NCBI GenBank assembly: GCA_011800805.1
Contig: MPNW01000074.1
Coordinates: forward strand, 37,091-101,090
Length of the DNA: 64,000 bases
Origin: Hirudo medicinalis
Lineage: Eukaryota; Annelida; Clitellata; Hirudinida; Hirudinidae
Direction of reading: 5' to 3'
Position 1 is the stretch's first letter. Every line of letters starts with the position of its first letter. Shown piece by piece: positions 36,041 to 47,000 of this stretch. A model generated the notes under the pieces. That model made no database searches, was not told where the DNA came from, and saw nothing but the letters and a program-made list of their open reading frames with translations. The translations under genes and the position numbers were made by a program.

Positions 36041-37710
36041 CAGCACGCACCTGCTAGGATTAAATACATTTACAAATACAAGTTTAGGTTCCAGATTGCT
36101 GCTGATGAGAATACCTCCGATTGTCCGGTAAAACAGCAAATGTTAGAGCATTAATACAAATAAGAGAATAAGAGTGCACAAAGAATCATTGGCAAGTTAC
36201 AAAGCATTTTGTCGTCAACTAATTTTTATCCGAAAGAATTTAAAATTAGTCAAGCGATTACATCAATATTAACAAATATTAATGTGTATGCCATTTAACA
36301 TTACATAAATATCTCATACGGATATTATTATGGTGATGAACTTTAACGAAAGAGCGAAGAAATATTAATGTTGTGAAGAGACGTCAGTAAGTAAGTTGAA
36401 TCAACTTCATAGCTCTCTCTGTGTTCGAGAAAGTTTATAGTTTGAATAATTACATGATAAAATCCAAAACTGACGATTTTCTTTGATATTTTTATGTGAT
36501 AAAATCTCATAATGTAGGATTGGAAGCATGATGGATATGATGGATGTATTCCAGCATACACAAACAGCATTCAATGTTCAATACTGAGAATACGGACGCC
36601 ATCGATGAATAAATGCAGTCAAGCAAACAAAGCATTTGTTCTCTTGTTATCTGTTCGTCCGAGAATTTGTGGCGCATCGAAAAGGTGTCCTCTCGAATTA
36701 CAAGATGGCTTCTTCAGGGTGATCTTAACGCCCCACTTCAGGTGTGAGAGCATCGGACGTTATTGATAACTTGTAAACAAACAAAACAAACACAAAGTAA
36801 TCATCCAACCTTCAACGGATCTTTAGCTGGTTTTAACCCGATTCATACCATAATTGTTATTATTATTATTACTATTATTATTATTGTTATTATTATTATT
36901 GACATGAAATGACACCAGATGGTCTCATAAAAGAGATTAAGTGGTTCCTTTAGTAAGCATTTCTGATTAGAAGTCGTGTCCTGAGAATTTGACGCATGGT
37001 TAGTCAAGCGCATGACTAAAATGGAGACAGGAGTTCTGAAATTAAAAGAAACGTCAGTTTGAATCGTGGACGGAATCTATTCGCTTCAGCGGATATAAAC
37101 CCATATTGAGGATGATTATCACAAATAAGATGACAACACCGTCAAGAACATGAAAGTAAGATATTGTTGCCATCACTTGTTGAACTTGCTGAAATTACAT
37201 AAAATAACTGAAATTTAAAACTTAATAATTAAATTATTCGTATGTTTGTGGATACTAAAACAACATAATGAGTGTTTCTTGCAGTCAATTCTCATAAAGC
37301 TGTCTATAATTTTTCATAAATTTAGTCCGAATCATCTAAATAATATCTAAATAATCTAAAGCGAAGGTTCCTTACTCTTACTTACAACAACATATTTATT
37401 TATTGTTATTTAAAAACAACGCCTTACTTACTATTAAACAAGCTCTGTTGAAAACGTGAGCCACTTTCTACTTTTCATCTTTTCGTTAATCCTCCTGAGT
37501 GCTTCATTGATAGCAATAATCCTGCAGCATTGTGATAAATACATGTGAGATTGAACTAGTTTCGTTTCTTCAATGATGAGTTCTCATGGCATTCCTCGCT
37601 TGACTTGCTAATAACTTTTAAACCAGCTGATCCAGCAAAACAATTGATTTTTCCACAATTTTGAATATCAATTAAAATTCTTGGAAGCACTAAATTGTTT
37701 TATTGAGCAG

Positions 37711-38547
37711 TCAACTGCAGGAGAATATATCCATTATAATACTATCAGTAACCTCAGTATCTTCAACTTTAAATTGAAGGTTACTAAAGGTTATTCGAGG
37801 TCAAAGATCATAACGCTTCCCATTCTGAAGCCTCTTTCAAGATACGGCGATGAAGACAGTGTCAAAGACGCATCTGGAGAAGAGAATTCAAAGCAAAGAA
37901 ATGACAAAAGACGATTCGATTCCATTGAATCGTTCGATGCTTTTGGAGACCTCGAGAAGAGGAGACTCGATTCCTTTGATAACCTGAATGCTTTCGCCGA
38001 CTTGTCTAAGAGGAGATTTGATTCTATTGAAGCATTTAATGCATTCGGAGATCTCAAGAAAAAAAGATCGAACTCACTTCACAGCTCGGATTGTCTCAAA
38101 GATTTGGCGAGGAGAAGATATGATTCGGATTGCTTTACAAAACGAAGATTTGATTCTACTGAGAACTTGGATACTTTTTCTGATTTGTCCAAGAGAAGAT
38201 TTGACTCTATTGATAATTTGGACACCTTTTCTGATTTGTCCAAGAGAAGATTTGACTCTATTGATAATTTGGACACCTTTTCTGATTTGTCCAAGAGAAG
38301 ATTTGACTCTATTGATAATTTTGACACCTTTTCTGATTTGTCCAAGAGAAGATTTGACTCTATCGAATCTTTCAACTTTGGGGACTTGGAGAAACGCCAC
38401 GAAAGAGACTCGGACAATTATCCTGTTCCTGAAACAAGACACAGTCAGGAAGAAGTGGATGAAAAGGGAAACTATTACTCCCAACGACAGAAGATAAAAC
38501 GTAACCATTTCAGACAACTTTCTAATGTTTTTAAATTGGACATCTAA
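37711..38547 (+). CDS. Pedal peptide/orcokinin-type neuropeptide precursor, main exon
   Basis: From acceptor TTATTGAGCAG (to 37710) to the stop TAA at 38545-38547: 278 codons, giving about 301 residues with the proposed signal exon. After a spacer come peptides bounded by KR or KKR: RFDSIESFDAFGDLE, RLDSFDNLNAFADLS, RFDSIEAFNAFGDLK, RFDSTENLDTFSDLS, RFDSIDNLDTFSDLS (twice), RFDSIDNFDTFSDLS and RFDSIESFNFGDLE. Two degenerate units (SNSLHSSDCLKDLA and YDSDCFT) sit in the middle. The FDSI-x-x-F signature and dibasic layout match pedal peptides/orcokinins, secreted neuropeptides cut by prohormone convertases. Peptides are not amidated (no Gly before KR). At DNA level, 38150-38350 is a nearly exact 51-bp tandem array. 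The C-terminal spacer ends NVFKLDI. Family is inferred from motif and architecture. Confidence 0.85.
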   Translation, partial: STAGEYIHYNTISNLSIFNFKLKVTKGYSRSKIITLPILKPLSRYGDEDSVKDASGEENSKQRNDKRRFDSIESFDAFGDLEKRRLDSFDNLNAFADLSKRRFDSIEAFNAFGDLKKKRSNSLHSSDCLKDLARRRYDSDCFTKRRFDSTENLDTFSDLSKRRFDSIDNLDTFSDLSKRRFDSIDNLDTFSDLSKRRFDSIDNFDTFSDLSKRRFDSIESFNFGDLEKRHERDSDNYPVPETRHSQEEVDEKGNYYSQRQKIKRNHFRQLSNVFKLDI

Positions 38548-38603
38548 AACTGAATTTAATTGAGCATAACAATATATCTAAGGTCGCACAGCATACTTTA
38601 ATG

Positions 38604-39504
38604 CAGGGGTCTCTAAAGTACGCCCCGCGGGCAGGATATGGCCCTCCAAAGTCTCTAATCCAGCTCGCGACAAAAAAAAATGAAAATGTGGGGAAAAATT
38701 AAAAATGCGCAACTAGTACTGAAATCTGACAATTAGTATGTGCCCAAAGTATTTCCGAACATTTGAAATTAAATGACTAGCATAATTTCTCGACCAACCT
38801 CATCATACTTCAGTGACTTAGCTGTGGGAAAGTCCTGGCTCGATTTTTTGAGTTTCGAACTCAGATTGAAATATTCTTAAATGAGAATGGGGTTGCTCAC
38901 AGACAGTGAATGGCTCTGGAAATTGGCCTTTGCAGCAGATCTAACCTTGCATCTCAATGATTTCAATTTTCGATTTGTACATCATGATTTGACGACAGCC
39001 AAGAAGCTGCTTCAGTCTCTTTGCACTCTGTGGCAAATATAGCCAAAAAGCTGCGACTCCCTTTCCATGTTTACTTTGCTCAAGATATCATTTAAAGTTT
39101 GCATGTTAGTCGAAAATAAGACTTCAAAAATCCTTTTTTATCTAACATAAACTTAACTTAACGGATTATAGTAGTCCTTAAAGATTGTATCCTGGAAGAA
39201 CCACTTCTCAATAATTTCTTATTTAATAGCCTTCAGACTCTAAGGCAAATTTAAATTCTTCCGCCGTTCTGGCCTCCTCCTTAAGCTTGTTCCAGCTACC
39301 AACCACCCTTGCGCTAAAGAATCTACTACTAAAACGTTTTTAAATACTGAGATTCATGAAACTGGTGAATTTCTGACAAAATTACACCAAACTCGGTTCA
39401 AAGTGTGTTTTCCATCATAACTCCGCAATAAATAGCCTGATATTCATTCAACGTATTTTAACCAATTTAATTACTTGTACTTTTGACCCTACGAGACACC
39501 CCTG
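38604..39504 (+). mobile_element. hAT DNA transposon copy, decayed, with 8-bp target duplication
   Basis: The left end CAGGGGTCTCTAAAGTACG and the right end (minus strand) CAGGGGTGTCTCGTAGGG are terminal inverted repeats. They are flanked by exact copies of CTTTAATG (38596-38603 and 39505-39512), an 8-bp duplication as hAT elements make. Inside, a broken frame near 38900-39050 resembles an internal segment of hAT transposase (WLWKLAFAADLTLHLNDFNF). At 901 bp and with stops it is non-autonomous. It sits 57 bp after the neuropeptide stop codon. Confidence 0.85.
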
Positions 39505-41195
39505 CTTTAATGCATTATTTTAATGACAATTTAAAACAATTTTGATTAAAATATTTTTTATTTTCAGATCACAGAAGATAGTGAGAGGCAGAGCAACGAA
39601 TTAATTGTTGAATGATTAGCTCCTGACATGACATATTATCAATTGAGAATTTTAATTCTTTTATTTCGATGTTCACTTGAAAAACACGGATGCGGAATTA
39701 AAGGAAATTTGTAGCAATTCATTACCAGCAGAAATAAAATGTTTAGTTGCGATGTGCAATAATCGAATTACTGTGAGGTAAAAACACATTGAAATGGCAT
39801 CAAGTGTACTTGTTAAGTTTGGATTACTTATGAACTGAACGAGTTAAATGAATTCAAAATCGTTCTCGTGACATTGTGTCATAATTGCGTACATATTGCA
39901 ACGTTATTATTATTATTATTATTATTATTATATTATTATTGGAAACATTTAAGGGAATTGGCGATAATAAATACCATCGAATCAATTATTATAATCTTTA
40001 ATGAGATAATAAATATCCCTGAATTATAATTTAATTGTTGGGATTATTCTAGTGATCATATATCTATTTAATTGGAAGCAAAGTCAATAGTTTGGCTGAC
40101 ATGAACTGATGATATTAAATAATGAAAGTACAGCAACCGCTATTTAATTGATTTAACCAGACTAGGATTTTTAATGTTGCAATTTATTTTTTCTAATCCC
40201 TTTATTTTCTCGACCAAAAAACTTGCCATAAAATAATAACCATACCAGAATTTTAAAGTCCTCCAAGACGGTTCGAGATCACTACTACGTTAGGATTTTT
40301 GTTACTGCTATTATTTACTATTCCTGTTATTGACGTTATTAATAGGATACGAACATTGGGAAAACATTAGTCAAAAAGGCATAAAAATTGGCCTTGTGTC
40401 ATTGCTCAGTGAGGGCTTAAAGGCGAATGAGAATGATGTATCAGCGCAGTCCCCTGTGAAATGGAAACGTTTACTTAGTGTTTTTAGATGTTCAATTAGG
40501 TTTTTACAAAATAAATTAAATCTGTTTCATTTGCTAACCTTATTAAAATGTCTGCGTTTTTTTTAACTGCTATTAATCAAGGTGTTGAAGAGGAACGCCT
40601 CCAATTCGAATTGATCGTTGCCAAAGGAATTTGAGACTCAAATCTCAAATTAATTTTTACTACAAGTAAAAATTTACATAAGTCATATATGAACGATAAA
40701 ATATAATAAATTGTTGCTTCTTAATTAAGAAACATGAGGATTAAACATTATCATTAAACATTCCTTTGCTCTAAATATTCGAAGTCTCGACGGATTAGAA
40801 TTTGTAATGTCCCTCACACTCATCAAAGAACTTTGCTTAGCATGTTGAAACAAGGTCGTGTCAAAGAGAATCCTGCATGCTTAAGTAATGACCATGATGT
40901 GACTTGAAGAATCGTCTATTTGCAGGTTGAGATGAGTTGGAACAAGATGTTGGATGCTGATGGATGGTCAAAACTTAGATTCAGGCGTTTCATTAGACAA
41001 GGTTTTCGTCAGACTTTTTCCAGCAACAGTTTCATTTATAATGTGTAAAATCATCAAATCAACCGTCCTATTTCAATTCATATTCTATTTCTTATTTTGC
41101 CGATTTGATTGATATCATCGAAACAAATTAACAATCATATAATACATACTAAGTAAGATCAAGCGTTAAAGTTAATACAATAGATGGCATGCAAG
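39505..41195. other. Intergenic AT-rich DNA
   Basis: Apart from the ATT tract I see no gene, RNA or element here. The 40330-40566 frame has neither start context nor recognisable product. Part may be 3' UTR displaced by the hAT insertion. Confidence 0.5.
39901..39942. repeat. (ATT)n microsatellite
   Basis: An uninterrupted TTA tract apart from one slip. Confidence 0.9.
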
Positions 41196-41276
41196 TTAGT
41201 TCGGAGGGTTGGGTTCATGCGAGCGAAGGCAAAAGCAACATTAGTGTGTATCATTATGTGTCGTGTTCGCATCTGC
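41196..41276 (+). repeat. SINE, family A fragment
   Basis: GCAAGTTAGTTCGGAGGG and GTGTCGTGTTCGCATCTGC match the 5' half of the family. The copy stops abruptly where the retroelement fragment begins. Confidence 0.5.
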
Positions 41277-41865
41277 AAGAGCTCTTGATACATAAGCAAT
41301 CGGTTGCCCCTCTCGGATGAAGGTCTGAATATAGATCTGCTTGTTAGATTCGAAGAATCGCAAGGTTAGCGCTATCAAAAACGCTATCTTTCAACACCTG
41401 AAACGCTTTTCCGTGTTGAGCTGCCATGTCCATGACCATGTCATGCCATCCTTCTTCAGCATTCTCAGCAGATCCTTTATAGCTGAAAAATTTGGAATGA
41501 ACTTTAATAGGTAAATCATCATACCTAAGAATCTATGAAATTCTTTTATGTTGCTTGATTATTTTAACTTGTTCATTTCTTGGATCTTGCTGGGATCTGG
41601 ACTGACTCCTTTTGCTGACATTAGATAACCTAAACTGGAGTTTGGACTGGTTGAACCTCACATTGTTCTTTCTATCTCGTTGTAGCATCCTCTTCAAGGT
41701 TTCATCATGCTCCTCTTCAAGTCTGCCTGAGATGATCAGTTCATAAAATGTAACGTGAACATTCGGTATGCCATCGAAAGTCTCAATGTTTCTCTTTTGA
41801 AAAATCAATTTAAAATAGAAAACTTGTAACTTGTGTTTTGAATAGACGTGCATATTTTATTCAAA
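41270..41865 (-). mobile_element. Ty3/Gypsy retrotransposon pol fragment, decayed
   Basis: On the minus strand broken frames resemble the C-terminal part of a Gypsy reverse transcriptase (HDETLKRMLQRDRKNNVRFN), then the connection region (FHRFLGMMIYLLKFIPNFS) and the start of RNase H (EGQPIAYVSRAL). Frames shift and contain stops. No LTR, gag or integrase was seen, so it is an old internal fragment. Confidence 0.75.
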
Positions 41866-42199
41866 TGTCTTGTAACAAGTATAATTAAATCAAAACCAAA
41901 ATTTTTATTAAATGATAACACCGCTAACATGTTACTTTAGAGTAGAGAACTTTAATTCCTCAAATCTCTCCTAAATATATCTGAAATTATAGCTCTAATA
42001 TAAATTTATAAAAGAAATACAAGCACCTTCAAAAAATTTCAAGTAAATCGACATCCAAAAATTAAAATTATGATGTCATAAAGAACAATGAAGTCGTCTA
42101 TAAATGAAATGCTTTTTATCGATTTGACTCCACGACGCAAAAAATCTTGAGAACGCATTTTAAATTAGTGTTGAAGGCAATTTATTGATAAATCCAATA

Positions 42200-43400
42200 T
42201 ATAAGGGTCGATATATCGATATTGCGATGTTTAAAAAGGTTTTTATCGATATAAGACATTGGGAAAATCCCAATGTCGATATTTGAATGTCGTTGGTCGT
42301 TTGTGCGAATTATGGGGAAAGAATCTCTTCAAATACTTTTCTGTTAAGGATTAACTTTGCATCATTCCCTCTCTGCGGAAAGAACTATCCACATGACTCT
42401 CCGAAATAAAGTAATATATTTTATAGGTTTACATTGAGAGGAAGCAAAATCAAATTTACTGGCAGGCCAAGAATGAAAGCTACCCTATATTGCATGAGGT
42501 AGCTATGATGTAATTCCCAATTCTGGCTAGTTCCGTTCCTTAATAAAGAATAGCGTTGTTGTAAATGATATTTATAGTAGGGATGCACCGATATCCGGAA
42601 ATATCCGGAATCCATTATCCGGCATAAATAAACTTTTAAATTTAGACAAATTATTTCTTTCCTTTCAACGCACGTGTCATGACGTCTTTTAGTTTACTTT
42701 TAAACTAATTCCATCATGGCTGCTTCCCCTAATCTCGTTAGAAGTTTTATTTGGAAGTATTTTTTCGATAAGCGCAACCGGCATTTCGAAAGAAAAATTT
42801 AGCAAGTGTGGAAGTTAATATTTCGCGAGGAAAAACGACCGCTGCATAATCAACGAAGTCTTTAATAAACCATTTGATTAAAGCATACCGACGACTTATT
42901 TCAAATTCCAGGCGCAAAGATACGGAAAGAAATGAAAATTAACAAGAACACCTCTCCTATTTTCTCCTGATTGCCTCTCCTATGTTCTATGTTCTTCTCT
43001 TCTATGTTCCTATAACTGCAGAAGGTGACTGAGTTTCTTTGATTTCTTTAAAAAAAAAGTTTCTAACAACATGGACCGTTAAATCCAGTATCCGGATCCG
43101 GTAAGCTATCCGGAATTACACGATATCCGGTGAAATTTGCTATTCGGTCCATGCCAAATATATAGTACTTCAATAGATGCAAGACATCAAATAGCCATCG
43201 TCATAAACTTCCTGTATTGAGCTGTGAACAAGTTCCGGAGAATAAACTTTGAATACTTGTATTTGTGTGTTCCTTACGTATCATACAATAAAGGATGCTA
43301 TCTGCACGCCGTAATAGGATTCTGGGGTAGTTACTCAACCCAACTCGATATTCGAAATATCGATATTTTTTGCGAACGATATCGATAATTTTTAAATATT
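42200..43400 (+). mobile_element. Nested hAT-type remains with BED finger and hATC pieces
   Basis: Both outer margins are rich in ATCGAT palindromes (about 42207-42275 and 43344-43390). Near 42440-42560 a broken frame has the hAT dimerisation-like WQAKNESYPILHEVA followed by ILASSVP. An inner element starts at about 42573 (AGGGATGCACCGATATCCGG) and ends near 43155 (CTATTCGGTCCATGCC), with imperfect inverted ends and TATAGTA-like sequence on both sides. Inside it, 42700-42920 has a decayed BED-finger frame (SFIWKYFF, later a STKSLINHLIKAY-like piece). Read as one hAT copy inserted in another. Confidence 0.55.
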
Positions 43401-44044
43401 AAAACGACTCTTTTATTTATTTTATTTATTATCAACTTCGGCCAAGGGGTCATTCGACCTCTTACATGATCAACTGTACTTAAGAAAACATAAATACACA
43501 AATTGGAGCGAAAGCATCAATGGAAAAGAGTAAAGATTTAAAGCTTAAAAAATTCTCAATACAGGCTAGCCTACTAGGTTTTCGAAAGATTTTGGTTTAT
43601 GAACTGTGAAAGAGCAAGCTTACATCACACTTCAACCCCCATGTCATAAATTGTCTCAAATTCATTTAAATCTTTGATTTAATAAACACATTGAAATAAT
43701 TATAGACCAAATTAAAGAAATAATCCAAAATAAATATCTAGCTAAACTGATATTATCGAAAAATGAAACAGTGCTTCAAAAGATCTATTTCGTATAAACC
43801 GAAATAATATAATTTTTACAATGCATAATTGAGAACCTATATTTACATTTTAAAGTTGAACAAATCAATTTTTAAGCATATCGTAATTAATGGTTTTATC
43901 TTATGTTGTCTGAGCGTGTTTATGTTGACATCGAGCCGTAAGCGGTTTGTTTTGTGCAGGGGTGTAATTTATGAAATTCAGCCCGAATTTTAGCCATAGC
44001 TTTGACACTTTAGGGATTCGAATTTAAAACAGGAAGAAAAAGTT
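43401..44044. other. 5' flank of the GRAMD1 gene
   Basis: This should hold the promoter and 5' UTR of the gene starting at 44045. A GTTTTGTGCAG acceptor-like site at about 43960 could end a 5' UTR intron. No clear TATA box or other gene was seen. Confidence 0.4.
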
Positions 44045-47000
44045 ATGAGCGGTGGAAATACTTTCCAGTTCACTCCTCCACAACAGCATCTTCTAACGGA
44101 TCAGATGTCCACATCTCATGGTTCTGTTACCGGCAGTCCCTCGAATTATCAATTTTTGCAGCAGCCCCAACAATTGCAATATTGTTTTGGGAGCACGGCC
44201 AGTAAACAAACTGTAGATGCTGTCAGAACTCCGGTGCAGTTAAAGTTTACCATCTGTCCCCTAGAGGAACAAGAAGCGTGAGTTATTGAATTATTCTTAA
44301 TTATGCCTGTCACCATGCGCTTATTAGAATGAAATCAGGTGATAGAGAATTAGCCAATATTAAATGCTTAGTTTCTTGATATCTTTTGATTGGCAGTTAA
44401 ATAAAAAGCCCACTTTTCAAAGCTACTTGTGAAATTTCTAATGCATAAATTAGTATATGCTAATGGATACAGACATTTTAAGATAAACTTATGATGTGTG
44501 AATTTAGGAATCTAGATCATAGTTACAAGATATGTTTTGAATTCATTTCAAATGGTCACATCACTCCACATTGAACTGGTTAAGCAAATTATCTTATTAT
44601 ATTAAGCATCACTGGTTATTAAGTTATTAAGCAAAAGTATGCTAAATATAAAATTACAAATGGATCATTTAAGTAAGTTAGTCAAGTAATTAAATAATTT
44701 AAAATCAGTTCATTGGGCTAAAACAAGAATGAGTTCTTGCCACAAAAGATTATTATTGTATTTGTGATCACTTTAAAGTGATTTCTGAGCACGAATCACT
44801 TGTCGTTGTTGATTTTAACATGCGCCACAGCCAGTTTTTTTAAATTCAGCATTATTGTCAGAGTAAACAAAACTGATAATCAATGAAATTATGCAAGAAA
44901 CTGTTGTGACCGATGTTTTCATCGTGTTATGATCGCAAAACAGATGGTGCATCGTTCTTCAGATTGATTCACTCGTGGACGAGAAACATAAGCACTACTT
45001 TCTGGATGTTACAGCCTGCCACACCAGGTCCAAATAACTTGCACCCTGAACCTCCACATTCGATAAATAACACATCGATGGGTTTATTTTGGTACCGCCA
45101 TCTTCTGAGCTCTCGCCATTGGTCGAAATATCTCAGATGTTCAATGTGGGCGTGGTTTACTTCTAATTATCATAAATGATCGTTAAGCTAATAGTACCAT
45201 GTATGTAAATCACCTAGAGGATGATCCTACATCAAGGGAAGGAATTAATAATCTGTTAAAGCTCGTTCAGCAATCTCTTCTGAGTTATTGTTTACCGCAG
45301 TCTCATTTTGACACAATTTCATCACTAACCTGAATTTGCTATATCGTATAGCATTGACATATTCATACATCTCAACATAACTCAAAAAGATTTTTCGTTG
45401 CGGACTCACCATTGATTTTGAATAAATAACACTTTCCACGATGCTCCGACGCGCGAGTGGCGCCATACTCATGCACCTTACGTCACCATAATGGATGACT
45501 TTTCGGGCAAACTGCTGAAGTGCCGATTGTTTAATTTTTGCATACATTTGGTAGAATTCACGAACAATAGTAATTAGATTGACTCTCCCAGGGAAACGTT
45601 CTAAACGGCGTGCTTAATGTTTGTTTGGTGGTGGCGTGTCAGCAGGTTGGTAACAAGCGGTAACTCTGCCATTGCTGTGTTGAGTTATGCTTCAACTCAA
45701 TGAGCTCTTTCTTTTGTCTTTTGAATATTGCCTATGTAAGAGTTTTTGTCTTATGCAACTGTGAATGTTATTGGCCCAACTCTTGAAAATCCTGAAGGTA
45801 TTGAGTTTGTATTCCCGAATACGCAACAATACCCCATTGTGTATTTCCTTTATCAGGACGTGCCCTTCTTTCTTCACCATCTCTCGTTCTGCACTCAGCG
45901 CAATTCGGCTGAAGTTGACAGATTTTCTATGCTGATCGCAGCGATAAATAGAGCGAGTTCTGAAAAGGGAGAATTTTATGCGAATCGCTTAAGCGTTGAG
46001 TGAGTTTTTGGTTATAACATGTATATAATTCTTGGGCTTTCATAGAACTTTTAAAGTCAAGCATCGCCAACCGACCTTAGTTTTCCTTTTCATCGGATTT
46101 TCTGATTTATAAAAGTGATGAGAGGAAGGTTTACTGATTTCCTCAGACAAAAATTATAATTTATTATAATTTCTTCCTTAGTAAGAAAGGTTGTGATGGT
46201 TGTTGCATCAGGGATGTCATTTAGGGTGGGGGTGTGCTGCCCTGTTCTTTGGTGAGAAGCAAAAAAGGTCACCTCATCAGGTTGAGTGGGGTTTGAACTC
46301 TTCACCCCACCCCCTTCTGGAAAAAACTGAAATGACATCCCTGGTTACCTTGCCTGGTTACCTAACAGGTTCTTGCTTGAGAATATCTCTTTTCATATAA
46401 TTATTTGGAAGAACTTGTTTCTGCATATATTAATAACAATTAAGTACTTTGTAGTAATTTTTGTTTTCTGAAGCATTTTGGTTTGTATTTGTTTTAAAAT
46501 ATATGTAGTGTTTTACTGCAACAATTATTGTTCTATGCTTTTGGTTTAGTTTCTTAATTCATTGACAAAATATAAGGTCAACCAAAACCTTTTCTTTGGA
46601 GTTCAATTTTTTCTAGCATCTGTTTATTTTGATGGTTCACTCCAAGCCATTTCAGTCTCTGGCTTAGACCATAACAACTCTTGAACTTTTTGTGCCTTCA
46701 AAAGTGATAGCCATTCCTGATAAAAACATTATGTGCCTTGTTTACATTTTTTACAAACAGTTTCTATGCTGGGTTCTCCATTATAGCAATAACATAATTA
46801 AAAGAATTCCTAGGGCATTATGGTGCTGACAGCATATATTTCTCACTTTTTTAACCTGCCATCTTTAATGTAAACAAGTAATCACTGGCAATCCTATATG
46901 GTAACATAATTCCATAATTTCTTCTGTCAAAACTGCTACAACTCAGACCTTTTCATGAGAAAATCTAACAAGAAGAATGTTTGACAGGACAGAGAGTGAA

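Larger units (their letters stand above)
28203..37710. other. Proposed long intron of the neuropeptide gene
   Basis: If the exon link is right, this is a single 9.5-kb intron. It holds the N gap, a dinucleotide VNTR (30490-30586), a tetranucleotide-like minisatellite (31550-31800), a decayed coding-like stretch (32644-33020), a MITE-like element (33961-34489), family B SINE copies (about 35500-36040) and short ATT tracts. No other exon was recognised. Confidence 0.4.

Noticed and set aside
36985..37075. Third SINE family (GGTTAGTCAAGCGCATGACT ... GTTTGAATCG)
   Set aside because: The boxes are weak and no second copy was found in the window.
37988..38517. Long open frames in other frames and on the minus strand over the neuropeptide repeats
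   Set aside because: The 51-bp unit is a multiple of three, so any stop-free frame stays open through the array. Only the frame with KR-flanked FDSI peptides has a known architecture.
41270..41865. Functional retroviral or retrotransposon gene
   Set aside because: The frames are broken and no LTR, gag or integrase is present.
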